Shown: positions 8,793 through 19,084, counted from the stretch's first letter. The stretch is DNA of 64,000 nt from Coraliomargarita algicola (GCF_033878955.1 NZ_CP138858.1:2356001-2420000); one strand, 5' to 3'. Numbers and translations are program-made. Notes: generated by a model from the letters alone, not told the origin.

Positions 8793-10202
8793 ATGGATAT
8801 AAAAATTTGGTTTCTTGGGGCAGCGCGTGGTGTGACAGGTTCACAATATGTAGTGGAAGCAAACAAGCAGCGCATAATGATTGATTGCGGATACTACCAA
8901 GAGCGCGCCCTGCAAGACCGGAACTGGCAGCCATTTAAAATTCCGGCCGAGCAACTGGACGCAGTCCTGCTGACGCATGCACATCTAGATCATTGTGGCT
9001 TGATTCCGAAACTGGCTAAAGAAGGTCTGCGTGCTAAAATTTATTGCACCTCAGCGACAGGCGACATCGCAAAAATTGTAATGAACGACAGTGCTAAGAT
9101 CCAAGAAGAAGACGCCGCGTATAAAAAGAAACGCCACAAGCGCGAAGGCCGTAAAGGTAAATATCCAGAAGTGCCACTATTTACGATGCAGGATGCCGAA
9201 CGCGTCGGTGGCCTGATGTCCTATGCGACTTTTAAGACCCCAGTACGAATTGCAGATGGCTTTGAAGCCACGTTTTTTGAAAGCGGTCATATTCTCGGGG
9301 CCGCAAGTATACTGCTCAAAGTAACGGTCGGCTCCAAATCCCGCACGATTCTATTTTCAGGAGATATCGGCCGCAACAATGTGCCCATTCTACGCGACCC
9401 AACTATCTTTACCGGAGGTGCGGACTACGTGGTCATGGAGTCCACTTATGGCGACCGCGAACACCCCGAAGCGGGCGATATACATGAGCAACTGGCCACG
9501 GTGGTGAATCGTGCGCATGCTGAAGGTGGCAATGTCATCATCCCCAGCTTCGCGGTCGAACGCTCTCAAGAACTGATGTACTACCTCGGTGAATTGTTAG
9601 AGCAAAAACGCATCCCACCCACCATGGTCTTCGTGGATAGCCCCATGGCCGTGCGCGTGACCGACGTCTTTCGCCGGCACCCTGAACTCTTTGATGCAGA
9701 GACTTTGGAACGCCTGAACAAAGGGAACCACCCTTGCGATTTCCCCTCGCTGAAGATGAGTCGGACAACAGCACAATCCAAAGCGATCAATTCAATACGC
9801 GGTACGATCATCGTCATCGCAGGCTCCGGCATGTGCACTGGCGGACGTATCAAACACCATTTGAAAGCCAACATGGGACGCCCCGAAAACACGATCCTGT
9901 TTGTCGGCTATCAAGCACAAGGAACTTTGGGACGGCAAATCTTAGAAGGTGTACAAAAAGTGCGCTTACATGGAGAGTTTCATCCAGTACGTGCCCATGT
10001 CGCACAAATCCACGGTTTTTCGGGCCATGCGGGCAAGTCGGAGTTGATGCACTGGATCACCGCTCTGAAATCGAAGCCAAGAAAAATTTTCATCACACAC
10101 GGCGAAGAAGAAGTCGCGATAAATTTCGCCCAAGCAGTCCAAAGAGAAATGGGCGTGCCCTGCCTCGCGCCTGAGTATGCTTCGCGCCACTCACTGGACT
10201 AG
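8793..10202 (+). CDS. MBL-fold/beta-CASP metallo-hydrolase with RMMBL domain (CPSF-like RNase)
   Basis: 469 residues. The metallo-beta-lactamase core has GxxGxVTGS near the N-terminus, HAHLDHCG at about residues 61-68, ESGHILGA and SGDIGR. It is followed by a beta-CASP domain and a C-terminal RMMBL region with GFSGHAGKSEL and FITHGEE. This is the organisation of the bacterial CPSF-100-like/YSH1-type nucleases, which cut RNA with two zinc ions. An insert rich in Lys/Arg (about residues 108-125) could help bind nucleic acid. Cytoplasmic, preceded by a strong GGAGG. The fold assignment is secure; the RNA substrate is unknown. Confidence 0.88.
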   Translation: MDIKIWFLGAARGVTGSQYVVEANKQRIMIDCGYYQERALQDRNWQPFKIPAEQLDAVLLTHAHLDHCGLIPKLAKEGLRAKIYCTSATGDIAKIVMNDSAKIQEEDAAYKKKRHKREGRKGKYPEVPLFTMQDAERVGGLMSYATFKTPVRIADGFEATFFESGHILGAASILLKVTVGSKSRTILFSGDIGRNNVPILRDPTIFTGGADYVVMESTYGDREHPEAGDIHEQLATVVNRAHAEGGNVIIPSFAVERSQELMYYLGELLEQKRIPPTMVFVDSPMAVRVTDVFRRHPELFDAETLERLNKGNHPCDFPSLKMSRTTAQSKAINSIRGTIIVIAGSGMCTGGRIKHHLKANMGRPENTILFVGYQAQGTLGRQILEGVQKVRLHGEFHPVRAHVAQIHGFSGHAGKSELMHWITALKSKPRKIFITHGEEEVAINFAQAVQREMGVPCLAPEYASRHSLD

Positions 10203-10298
10203 CACCTAAGCACAGCAAATTGTCGGAAGCACTCGCCGAGAACTCACTGGTCCTCAGCACCCGGTGCTATCCCGCCACCGCATGGGGGATCCACGGGC

Positions 10299-11189
10299 TT
10301 ACTCTACTTCAGACGTTGCAGCATTACCCTCGTCCGGCACTGCAAGCTCCTGCAGCTGCAATGGCACCAAATCTTCGGGTGGCTGAAATAAGGAAGCGAC
10401 CGCCCCGACATTCACATCACTCTTTTCTAGCACGACTCGGCTTTGCACTACGTCATTCAGAAATGTCTCCACCAGGAACGGTTCCTGCATGCCGCTCACA
10501 ATACGATAATCACTATAAAGAACTTTACGCTCCTGACCATCGGGGAGCTCTTCAATTCTAGCCAATGGACGCATGTCTTTAATTTCGACATAAGCAGCCG
10601 CTCTCATTTGTCCATCCTTAGTGAGAAACTCGACCTTCACCGCAGGCGTGCCCATCCAACTACTGGGAGAAAGGCGCTCAATAATCCCCTCATCAAAAAG
10701 CAAAACACGCATAATCGGATCAAAAAAATCCCCCATCTGGGCCAATGCGAGCGCTTCATCCCCGGTTTTCACTTCATACAGCGGCGCAGCCCCCGGCATC
10801 AATAGACGTTGCCAAATCAAATCACCATTCACCACATAGGTCAGTTCATAGTTAGGAAACGTAATCGTAGTGATACTCTGATTGGGGCGACGCTTCAGTG
10901 AGAAGAATGGCAACTGCTGCCCTCCGCTCTCAAAGATTCCAGTCGCACGAACGCTCTGTAAACTCGCCAAGGCCGCCTCCCCACCGTTGGCTCGTAAATA
11001 AGCCTGCCGAAAATTAGAAAAACGCGTCAATTGCTCCAAAGTCCCATAATTCCGCACACGAGCCTCCGACTCCAGCCCTGAGCGTGGCCACATAAACCAA
11101 GCCGCCACACTGAGCAACGAGATCAGGAAGACAGTCACTGCAACAAGCCATCGCAGGCTAATCACTCGATTGGGTTGGTTCAGTTCCAT
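10299..11189 (-). CDS. LolA-like/outer-membrane-lipoprotein-sorting-like membrane-anchored protein (paralogue A)
   Basis: 296 residues. One N-terminal membrane anchor (about 13-33, RWLVAVTVFLISLLSVAAWF) is followed by a periplasmic domain. The order FRQAYLRANGGEAAL...LQSVRATG...FFDPIMRVLL...WMGTPAVKVEF...VLYSDYRIVSGMQEPF resembles LolA/LolB-type lipid-binding beta sheets (half-barrel). It is a paralogue of the next gene upstream (11269-12276): both carry a YL.A.GG.(E/D)AL motif, an FFDP(I/L)M motif and a V(L/F)(Y/F)SD(Y/F) motif at equivalent places. The function is unknown; a role in handling lipids or lipoproteins at the envelope is inferred. It is last in a minus-strand group that starts with the OppF-like ATPase. 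Confidence 0.6.
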   Translation of the reverse strand: MELNQPNRVISLRWLVAVTVFLISLLSVAAWFMWPRSGLESEARVRNYGTLEQLTRFSNFRQAYLRANGGEAALASLQSVRATGIFESGGQQLPFFSLKRRPNQSITTITFPNYELTYVVNGDLIWQRLLMPGAAPLYEVKTGDEALALAQMGDFFDPIMRVLLFDEGIIERLSPSSWMGTPAVKVEFLTKDGQMRAAAYVEIKDMRPLARIEELPDGQERKVLYSDYRIVSGMQEPFLVETFLNDVVQSRVVLEKSDVNVGAVASLFQPPEDLVPLQLQELAVPDEGNAATSEVE

Positions 11190-11268
11190 ACGCTATTTCG
11201 ATTCATTCTTTATAAGATACTCGATAATAGTACCCAAATAGGCACCTTGTCGAATGGAACCGTTCGGC

Positions 11269-12276
11269 TTAGGGCGTTTGCTCGACTAGCTCTTCCGGAA
11301 GTCTAAAAACCGAAGCGGAAACATCTACGTTAGTATCGCACGAAGTCAGCCTCATATCGTAGACAAGCTCTCCTCGAACTGAAACGCGACGGCTGAACGG
11401 AATATAATATCCGTCCACACTCTGAAAATCACTGAATACGACCGAACGCTCTTCGCCACTCGCCCGAACGCGCTCAAGCATACCACGAACTCGCAAAGTT
11501 TTAGGATCCACAAACACATCAACTCGGTTCGAGTTTCCGCCACGAAGTTGAACTCGAACAGCGGTCTTGCCCTGCCACTCGCCAAACTCAATCACTTGCA
11601 ATGTCCCCTCCCCCCGCAGTGCATAGGCCATCAGTGGATCAAAAAAGCGGCGGCACTCGAAGAAAGGCTCCTGCTCACTCAAACTAAGTCGCTTAAAACT
11701 CTTTTCTCCATCCGCATTCTCTGAGCTTTGCCAAAATGCTTGGCCATCATGCCCGTAAGCAGTCGTCGCGCCACCTGCTTCCAAGGTCAGGCGCATTAGA
11801 TTGGAGTTCAGCTTTAACAGCTCAAAAAACTGCATCTGCCCCTGCCAGGTCACACGCCCTTTATACTGCAAAGTCTCCAGAGCAAAAAGCGCATCCCGTC
11901 CACCAGATGCACTGAGATATGCCTGCAACAGTTTCGGCTCCGATAATAATTCATATGCATCCGGCACAGAGCTGGCACGTGACGCCTCTGCCGCTCGTGC
12001 AGCCTCCAGTTGCTCCGCAAACCTACGTTCCATGCGCTCGGCATGCCCTTCGCGCGCTGCGTTCTGCCCACTGCCGCGCTCGGGGTCATAGTACAGTTTC
12101 AATATCGCGATAAACGCGACGACCACTGCAAGCATCAGTAAGATCGCCCCCATAAACCAGAGGGTCCTACTCTTTTTAGAAGCTTCAGCAGCCTCCTCAC
12201 TAAAAACGGCGTCGGGTGAAAACGACCGCATCGGCTTCGGTCTTTTCTTATCTTCGATATCGCGACGGTAAAACAT
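11269..12276 (-). CDS. LolA-like membrane-anchored protein (paralogue B)
   Basis: 335 residues. A basic, Ser-rich cytoplasmic N-terminus is followed by a membrane segment (about 41-65, TLWFMGAILLMLAVVVAFIA), a Glu/Arg/Ala-rich linker that may form a short coiled coil (about 70-100), and a periplasmic domain like that of the downstream paralogue: LLQAYLSASGGRDAL, FFDPLMAYAL, WQGKTAVRVQL, VVFSDFQSVDGYYIPF. Tandem duplication of a lipid-handling domain is the simplest explanation. The 79-base gap to the next gene is compatible with one transcript. No enzyme motif is visible. Confidence 0.6.
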   Translation of the reverse strand: MFYRRDIEDKKRPKPMRSFSPDAVFSEEAAEASKKSRTLWFMGAILLMLAVVVAFIAILKLYYDPERGSGQNAAREGHAERMERRFAEQLEAARAAEASRASSVPDAYELLSEPKLLQAYLSASGGRDALFALETLQYKGRVTWQGQMQFFELLKLNSNLMRLTLEAGGATTAYGHDGQAFWQSSENADGEKSFKRLSLSEQEPFFECRRFFDPLMAYALRGEGTLQVIEFGEWQGKTAVRVQLRGGNSNRVDVFVDPKTLRVRGMLERVRASGEERSVVFSDFQSVDGYYIPFSRRVSVRGELVYDMRLTSCDTNVDVSASVFRLPEELVEQTP

Positions 12277-12360
12277 ATAATCGATTCCTCATTCCATACT
12301 AGATCAGTCAAGCACAGAAATCGAAGATGACCACCACGACATACGCTAAAACACACAAAA

Positions 12361-12876
12361 CTACGCCTTTTTTCGGTCAAAAACAACCAAAACCAAGCCG
12401 CTGCAATCGTGCTCAAACTTGTAAAAGTCCGCCCAAAGCCCCGCCACTAAAAAGGCAAAAACTTCATCGCGATCCTCTTCAATTCTCCCCGAACCGATCC
12501 ACTTCGCGGCCTTCAAATCAAACACTCGGAAGCGCGCACCAATCGACGGTAAAGCATCCCCCACCAAGGTCCACTCAACCAGCGCCTGCCCAGCATGCTG
12601 TGGACGCTCATAATCAAAGACACTAATACGAGCCGCCAGCGGTGGGCTGGTAGACAAACGATGAGGCACGCGCTCGAAAAACGAGGTTTCACTCCCCAGA
12701 TGCCAATAAAGACGCGGCGCAGCCTTCGCCGCGACATCTTCGCTCAATTGACGACGTGCCGCCTTCTTGCGGAGAAATTGCGACAACTCTTGAGCCGTGA
12801 TCTCCTCTGTTGTGGGCACCGGAGTCCCTTCGTCAAACAATGAAGGCTGAACGTAATCTGATCCTATTGATCCCAT
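12361..12876 (-). CDS. Hypothetical protein
   Basis: 171 residues and no family that I recognise. It is soluble, without a signal peptide or membrane helix. The N-terminus (about residues 10-50) is acidic then basic and may be disordered or helical. The remainder has alternating hydrophobic and aromatic residues (FRVFDLKAAKWIGSG, FLVAGLWADFYKFEHD), suggesting a small alpha/beta fold. The start lies 23 bases downstream of the OppF-like ATPase stop, so both are probably co-transcribed. Confidence 0.6.
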   Translation of the reverse strand: MGSIGSDYVQPSLFDEGTPVPTTEEITAQELSQFLRKKAARRQLSEDVAAKAAPRLYWHLGSETSFFERVPHRLSTSPPLAARISVFDYERPQHAGQALVEWTLVGDALPSIGARFRVFDLKAAKWIGSGRIEEDRDEVFAFLVAGLWADFYKFEHDCSGLVLVVFDRKKA

Positions 12877-12899
12877 ATCTTCAAATACCCCCCCGATCC

Positions 12900-13712
12900 T
12901 TACAGCTGCGGCACCGCCTCTAGTAATTTAATGGTATAGGGGTGCTGTGGATTATTGTAGATTTCGTCTGCACTGGCTTGCTCGACGATCTTCCCCTCCG
13001 TCATGACCAGCACTTCATCGCTGATATGCTCCACCACAGCGAGGTCGTGCGCGATAAAAAGATACGTCAATCCGAGCTCCTCTTGCAAATCCTGCAACAA
13101 ATTCACGATTTGTGCCTGCACGGACACGTCAAGGGCGCTCACCGGCTCATCACAAACAATAAACTCAGGCTCGACTGCCAGCGCACGGGCGATGCCGATC
13201 CGTTGACGTTGACCACCGCTAAACTGGTGCGGGTAGCGCTGCATCCAATCAGCCGAGAGCCCCACCTTTTCCAGCAGGTCCGCCACTCGGGCCTGCTTCT
13301 GCGCTTTCGACCACGCCTTAAAATGTATGTCCAACGGCTCCGCAATAATACTATATATCGTCATGCGTGGATTAAGTGAACCGAAAGGATCCTGAAAGAT
13401 GACCTGGATCTTTTTTCGATAGCCAAAAAACTCGCCGCGAGAAAGCGTAGCAAGATCACGACCGCCATACTGCACAGAGCCTGCGGTGATCGGCACCAGA
13501 CGAGCAATCGCCCGCCCGGTGGTGGTCTTACCACTGCCACTTTCACCCACTAAGCCAACAGTCTTACCACGAGGCACATCAAAACTGACACCATCGACTG
13601 CCTTCACCACATCTACCGTGCGCTGGAGCACCCCTCCCTTGACAGGGAAATGCACCTTCAAATCACGAACAGAGAGCAAAGTTTCGTTGGTCAAAATTTC
13701 GGACATATCCAT
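12900..13712 (-). CDS. Peptide ABC transporter ATP-binding protein, OppF/DppF type (orphan)
   Basis: 270 residues. Walker A GESGSGKTT, Q-loop VIFQDPFGSLNPR, signature FSGGQRQRIGIARAL, Walker B FIVCDEPVSALD and the switch His in IAHDLAVV are all intact. The C-terminal HPYTIKLLEAVP is the start of the oligopeptide/dipeptide C-terminal extension, but the protein ends there. It therefore lacks most of the usual 50-60-residue tail. No permease, OppD or binding-protein gene is nearby; it heads a group of envelope-associated genes instead. It should energise a peptide-type importer encoded elsewhere. Possible starts are Met1 or Met3. Confidence 0.85.
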   Translation of the reverse strand: MDMSEILTNETLLSVRDLKVHFPVKGGVLQRTVDVVKAVDGVSFDVPRGKTVGLVGESGSGKTTTGRAIARLVPITAGSVQYGGRDLATLSRGEFFGYRKKIQVIFQDPFGSLNPRMTIYSIIAEPLDIHFKAWSKAQKQARVADLLEKVGLSADWMQRYPHQFSGGQRQRIGIARALAVEPEFIVCDEPVSALDVSVQAQIVNLLQDLQEELGLTYLFIAHDLAVVEHISDEVLVMTEGKIVEQASADEIYNNPQHPYTIKLLEAVPQL

Positions 13713-13925
13713 GCGTTATAGGATAAAATACGTGGCGTGCAATACCCCGCACAGAAAAGTGTGCCATTAAGCGGAGAAAGATTCAAGCTACGCCCCCAAC
13801 CAGCCCCAGAAGCACAGGCCGTGCGAACTAGAGCTTTACACTTGCGGCACACCCGACAAAGTCTGCTAGACGACATGGTCTTATATACGGCGCGAGCCAT
13901 AGATCTCTCAAACCCAAGGAATCGA

Positions 13926-14078
13926 ATGAAATCAAGACTCTCAAAACTCACTCTTTGCCTATGCTTTGCCACAGCCTTACTATGGCTCTCTGCCTGCGGT
14001 TCTACCCGCACGGAAAACGGAGTCACCATCGAAGAAAGCAGCAGCCTCAACCCATTGAATTACATACCCGGATTCTAG
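13926..14078 (+). CDS. Small lipoprotein (50 residues)
   Basis: A very short gene recognised by its lipoprotein signal: MKSRLSKLTLCLCF.. followed by the lipobox LSAC with Cys at about residue 24, then a 26-residue polar tail rich in Ser/Thr/Glu that ends NPLNYIPGF. The start at 13926 is chosen over a longer upstream frame because AAGGA (13916-13920) sits 5 bases before it and because it gives a textbook signal peptide. It should be lipid-anchored in the envelope. Entericidin-sized, but I cannot assign a function. Confidence 0.65.
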   Translation: MKSRLSKLTLCLCFATALLWLSACGSTRTENGVTIEESSSLNPLNYIPGF

Positions 14079-14185
14079 CAATCGCCGACCTCTCGACGAA
14101 GTCGACGATCTGAAGATTTCAGCCCGGCAAGAAACTCAGCCCAAGGGCCAAGAGTCTCCATTGCCTTCATAGCCGACGCCCCCTC

Positions 14186-15175
14186 CTAGTCCGCAAAGCC
14201 TTCTGGGTTGGCTTGGTGCCAACGCCAAGCGGTTTCGATAATATCTTTGACCTCGGTAAATTTAATTTCCCAGCCGAGCTCATTTTGCGCCTTACTGGAG
14301 TCTGCATACAGCGCAGGAGGATCCCCAGCCCGACGCTCGTCTTCCACCACAGGCACTTTAAGCCCTGTCACCGCTTCAACGGCATCAATGATCTCGCGCA
14401 CAGAATTCGGGCGTCCCGTTCCAAGATTATAAAAGTGGCCCGCGCCGGGTGTTTCTAATTTCTCAAACACTGCAATATGCGCCCGAGACAGATCATCCAC
14501 ATGCACATAATCCCGCAGGCAAGTGCCATCGGGCGTATCGTAATCGGTGCCAAAAATCTTAATATTCTCCCGACGCCCCGTAGCCGCATCGATGACTAGT
14601 GGAATCAAGTGCGTTTCCGGCTGGTGGTCCTCACCAATAGTGCCATCCTCAGCCGCGCCCGCAGCGTTAAAATACCGGAATGCCGCAAAACTCAGCCCAT
14701 ACGCGTGCGCGAAGGCCTTCAGACAGTTTTCCACATCCAACTTTGTTTGACCATAAGGGTTGATCGGTGCTTGTGGCAAAGTTTCCACAATCGGCAGCGT
14801 TTCCGGCTCGCCATAAGTCGCACAAGTAGAGGAAAATACAAACTTCTTCACTCCATTATCCAACATCGTTTCCAACAAGCGGAGCGTCGCCACGAAATTA
14901 TTCTCGTAGTATTTGCGCGGCTCCGTCACAGACTCCCCCACAAAGGCAAAAGCCGCAAAGTGCATCACCAACTCGATCTTCTCATCGCGCAGAATAGGTG
15001 CAACCGCTTCTGGATCGCCTAAATCACAATTATAAAAAGGAATCCCCTCGCCCACCGCCGAACGGTGGCCAAAGACCAAATTATCCAGCACTACGGGACG
15101 ATGCCCCGCAGCCACCAATTGACGCACACAATGGCTACCGATGTAACCCGCTCCTCCGACAACTAATACGTTCAT
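14186..15175 (-). CDS. galE: UDP-glucose 4-epimerase
   Basis: 329 residues, the normal size. The NAD-binding GGAGYIGSHC is at the N-terminus, the catalytic Ser/Tyr/Lys are in FSSTCATYGE and NPYGQTK, and the substrate loop is FRYFNAAGA. An extended SDR epimerase converting UDP-glucose and UDP-galactose in the cytoplasm, supplying sugar nucleotides for LPS and exopolysaccharide (compare kdsB and the EpsI/O-antigen genes further right). It is divergent from the ketosynthase gene with about 150 bases between them. Confidence 0.93.
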   Translation of the reverse strand: MNVLVVGGAGYIGSHCVRQLVAAGHRPVVLDNLVFGHRSAVGEGIPFYNCDLGDPEAVAPILRDEKIELVMHFAAFAFVGESVTEPRKYYENNFVATLRLLETMLDNGVKKFVFSSTCATYGEPETLPIVETLPQAPINPYGQTKLDVENCLKAFAHAYGLSFAAFRYFNAAGAAEDGTIGEDHQPETHLIPLVIDAATGRRENIKIFGTDYDTPDGTCLRDYVHVDDLSRAHIAVFEKLETPGAGHFYNLGTGRPNSVREIIDAVEAVTGLKVPVVEDERRAGDPPALYADSSKAQNELGWEIKFTEVKDIIETAWRWHQANPEGFAD

Positions 15176-15278
15176 GCGAACCAGATAGACAGCCTCGCAT
15201 TTTTTTCCAAACTAAAAAATCAATACTCCGCGAAAATCCACAATCTACATTTGCCCCTCAGGTAAAAACTTTCCACTA

Positions 15279-15306
15279 TTGACAGTTCCACCTCTACTCG
15301 TGGTAT
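15279..15306 (+). promoter_or_regulatory. Candidate sigma-70 promoter for the ketosynthase-ACP genes
   Basis: A perfect TTGACA (15279-15284) is followed after 16 bases by TGGTAT (15301-15306), 17 bases before the ATG at 15323. The -10 box is poor, so the call rests mainly on the -35 element and on its position. Confidence 0.35.
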
Positions 15307-15322
15307 CCCTTACCGCTTACCT

Positions 15323-16561
<1,239 letters not shown>

Positions 16562-16607
16562 GCAACCCGCTCTGTCATAAATCATTATTCATCTGCTATT
16601 TAATACC

Positions 16608-16859
<252 letters not shown>

Positions 16860-16887
16860 TTTCAAGCGACCACGCTCGCTCCATTCA

Positions 16888-16925
16888 CAAAGCACAGGCC
16901 TCCCAGCCTGTGCTTTGTTGTTTCT
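16888..16925 (+). terminator. Intrinsic terminator after the KS-ACP pair
   Basis: CAAAGCACAGGC (16888-16899) pairs with GCCTGTGCTTTG (16906-16917) over 12 perfect bases with a 6-base loop, and is followed by TTGTTTCT. It separates the KS-ACP transcript from the toxin-antitoxin genes. Confidence 0.75.
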
Positions 16926-16934
16926 GCGTCCATA

Positions 16935-16993
16935 GGTTTCGTACAAAACGTACAAAATTGACAAAACAGCGGTTTCGTACATTTTCATAAGGA
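16935..16993 (+). promoter_or_regulatory. Promoter/operator of the toxin-antitoxin module
   Basis: The 11-base sequence GGTTTCGTACA occurs at 16935-16945 and again at 16971-16981, and CGTACAAAA is repeated head to tail at 16940-16948 and 16949-16957. A perfect -35 TTGACA (16958-16963) lies between them. Direct repeats overlapping the promoter are what is expected for autoregulation by a Phd/YefM antitoxin. AAGGA (16989-16993) is 8 bases before the ATG at 17002. Confidence 0.5.
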
Positions 16994-17001
16994 TGATCAC
17001 C

Positions 17002-17250
17002 ATGTCCTCCACTGAAGCCCGGGCAAATTTCGGCGCCTTTCTCGACAAAGGCAGTCGCGAACCTGTCATCGTCAAACGCCAGAACCGCGAAGTTGGCGCC
17101 TTTGTGCCAATGGAAGACTTGAAAGCGATCCATCGCTTGAGGCTACGTGAGCTGCGCGAAGCGACCGCAGAGCTGTCCGAAGAAGGCCGTAAAAATGGCA
17201 TGACGGAAGAAATTCTGAAAGATATACTTGAAGAGGTAAACCCCTCCTAG
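17002..17250 (+). CDS. Antitoxin, Phd/YefM family
   Basis: 82 residues from the ATG at 17002, preferred over the ATG at 16993 because AAGGA lies 8 bases upstream of it. The N-terminal STEARANFGAFLDKG..EPVIVKRQNREVGAFV is the DNA-binding Phd/YefM fold. The C-terminal charged helix (about 50-82) should wrap the toxin. Its stop overlaps the toxin start by one base (TAGTG), so the pair is translationally coupled. It is expected to repress its own promoter. Confidence 0.85.
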   Translation: MSSTEARANFGAFLDKGSREPVIVKRQNREVGAFVPMEDLKAIHRLRLRELREATAELSEEGRKNGMTEEILKDILEEVNPS

Positions 17251-17657
17251 TGCTCATATTCGACACAAACATCTGGGTCAGCTACTCGATGATTCCCAAT
17301 AGTCGAGTAGCAATACTTGTCGATGAATTGATCGAAATCGAATCCTACGCGATGTCAGAGATGAGCTTTTCAGAGCTTAACGACGTCATGATGCGGCCCA
17401 AATTCAACAAGTATTTTTCATACGAAAAACGCAAATCTGTATTAAATAAAATCGCAGCAAAAGCCGAATGGTTCACCCCGACCGAGACCATCCACGACTG
17501 CCGCGATCCGAAGGACAATAAATTCCTCGAACTCGCCGCGGCATCCAGGGCAGACTTCCTCATCACGGGCGACGACGATCTGCTCGTGCTCCATCCCTTT
17601 CGACAGACCCACATTTTGACTCTTTCCGCATTCGCCGAACAACACCTCTCTAAATAA
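17250..17657 (+). CDS. PIN-domain toxin (VapC-like, COG1569 type)
   Basis: 135 residues starting at GTG. The acidic PIN residues are visible: Asp4 in FDTNIW, Glu in SFSELNDVM, Asp in DCRDPKDNKF and ITGDDDLLVL near the C-terminus. Such toxins are metal-dependent ribonucleases that cleave RNA when freed from the antitoxin. The start overlaps the antitoxin stop, and its own stop overlaps the start of the FAD oxidoreductase (TAATG). The downstream metabolic gene has therefore become the third cistron of the toxin-antitoxin transcript. Confidence 0.88.
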   Translation: MLIFDTNIWVSYSMIPNSRVAILVDELIEIESYAMSEMSFSELNDVMMRPKFNKYFSYEKRKSVLNKIAAKAEWFTPTETIHDCRDPKDNKFLELAAASRADFLITGDDDLLVLHPFRQTHILTLSAFAEQHLSK

Positions 17658-19084
17658 TGCCTCCCTCCCTCGACCAACAACACTACGAAGTCGTCATCAT
17701 CGGTGCCGGCATGGCTGGACTGGCCGCCGGTATTCGTCTCGCGCTGGCTGGTAAGAACGTCATCATACTAGAGCGTCACAATGCCTCTGGTGGGCTCAAC
17801 TCCTTTTACAGTCAGGGGGGGCGTAAATTCGACGTGGGCCTGCACGCCATGACCAATTACGTGCCCAAAGGCACCAAGGGTACACCGCTGACCAAGCTAC
17901 TACGCCAGTTGCGCATCCCCTACGACGCACTGGACCTCTGCCCGCAAAATGGCTCCAAAGTCGCCTTCCCCGGCTGCGAGCTAGGCTTTAACAATGACTT
18001 CGCCTTTTTCGAATCGGAAGTGGCCCGCGCCTTTCCAAAACAGATCGACGGTTTCCGCGCGTTAGCGGAAGAGGTCCGCACGCTCGACGCTTTTAACCTC
18101 GGCTCCATGCCCAGCTCCGCCCGCGAGGCGGTGCAGCGTCACATATCGGACCCTCTACTGGAAGATATGCTCTTCTGCCCAGTCATGTATTACGGCAGCG
18201 CGCAGGAGCACGACATGGACTACGGCCAGTTCGCCATCATGTTTCGTTCGCTCTTTTTCGAAGGCTTCGCCCGCCCACTGGACGGCGTGCGTGTGATCAT
18301 CAAACTCTTGCAGGATAAATACCGCTCGCTGGGCGGCGTGCGCAAGATGAAGTGCGGCATTCAAAAGATCCATACCAGCGGCAACAACGCCTCCGCCATC
18401 GAACTGGACAGCGGTGCTGTCCTCACCGCCGATAAGATCATCTCGACCGCTGGTGCGGTCGAAACCGCCCGCCTGTGCGAGGATCAGCCAGCTGACGCCG
18501 CCAGTGACAATATTGGCCAGCTCAGCTTTACCGAGACCATCACCGTGCTGGATCAACAGCCCTCCGATTTCGGCTGGGACGACACCATCATCTTTTTCAA
18601 CACCGCCGAGCGCTTCCGCTACGCGCGCGTCGAAGACGAACTCGTCGACCCGACGAGCGGCGTCATTTGCTTTCCCAACAATTATCAATACGGCGAGGGC
18701 CGTCAATTGGACGAAGGCTACCTGCGCGTGACCGCCATGGCCAATCACGACAAGTGGTGCGCCCTCTCAGAGGACGACTACCTTGCACAAAAAGCCTACT
18801 GGTATGAGGAGCTGCAAAAAGTCACGCTGGGCTTACTGCCCGCCAGCAAACTCGATTTAAACGCCCACCGCATCGCCAGCGACATGTTTACCCCACGCAC
18901 AGTGCGTAAATACACCGGCCACCTAAACGGCGCAATCTATGGCGCCCCCAACAAGATCAAAGACGGCCGCACCCATTTAAATAACCTCTATTTAGCCGGC
19001 ACCGATCAAGGCTTTCTCGGCATCGTCGGCGCCATGCTCAGCGGCATTTCGATGGCCAACTTGCACGTATTGCAGGGGAACTAA
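17657..19084 (+). CDS. NAD(P)/FAD-dependent oxidoreductase, phytoene desaturase/CrtI-like
   Basis: 475 residues. The N-terminal dinucleotide-binding motif GAGMAGLAAGIRLALAG is followed by the Glu-Arg of VIILERH and by GGLNSFYSQGGRKFDVG, typical of the carotenoid desaturase/isomerase flavoproteins. The C-terminal FAD motif NLYLAGTDQGFLGIVGAM is also present. There is no carotenoid gene nearby. The association with KS and ACP genes recalls KS-ACP-desaturase groups seen in ladderane-type or polyene lipid loci, so the substrate may be an ACP- or lipid-linked polyene (inference). Its start overlaps the PIN toxin stop by one base. Confidence 0.8.
   Translation: MPPSLDQQHYEVVIIGAGMAGLAAGIRLALAGKNVIILERHNASGGLNSFYSQGGRKFDVGLHAMTNYVPKGTKGTPLTKLLRQLRIPYDALDLCPQNGSKVAFPGCELGFNNDFAFFESEVARAFPKQIDGFRALAEEVRTLDAFNLGSMPSSAREAVQRHISDPLLEDMLFCPVMYYGSAQEHDMDYGQFAIMFRSLFFEGFARPLDGVRVIIKLLQDKYRSLGGVRKMKCGIQKIHTSGNNASAIELDSGAVLTADKIISTAGAVETARLCEDQPADAASDNIGQLSFTETITVLDQQPSDFGWDDTIIFFNTAERFRYARVEDELVDPTSGVICFPNNYQYGEGRQLDEGYLRVTAMANHDKWCALSEDDYLAQKAYWYEELQKVTLGLLPASKLDLNAHRIASDMFTPRTVRKYTGHLNGAIYGAPNKIKDGRTHLNNLYLAGTDQGFLGIVGAMLSGISMANLHVLQGN

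Noticed and set aside
10257..10269. Terminator after the LolA-like group (AGCACC-C-GGTGCT)
   Set aside because: The palindrome has no loop of workable size and no T-run on either strand.
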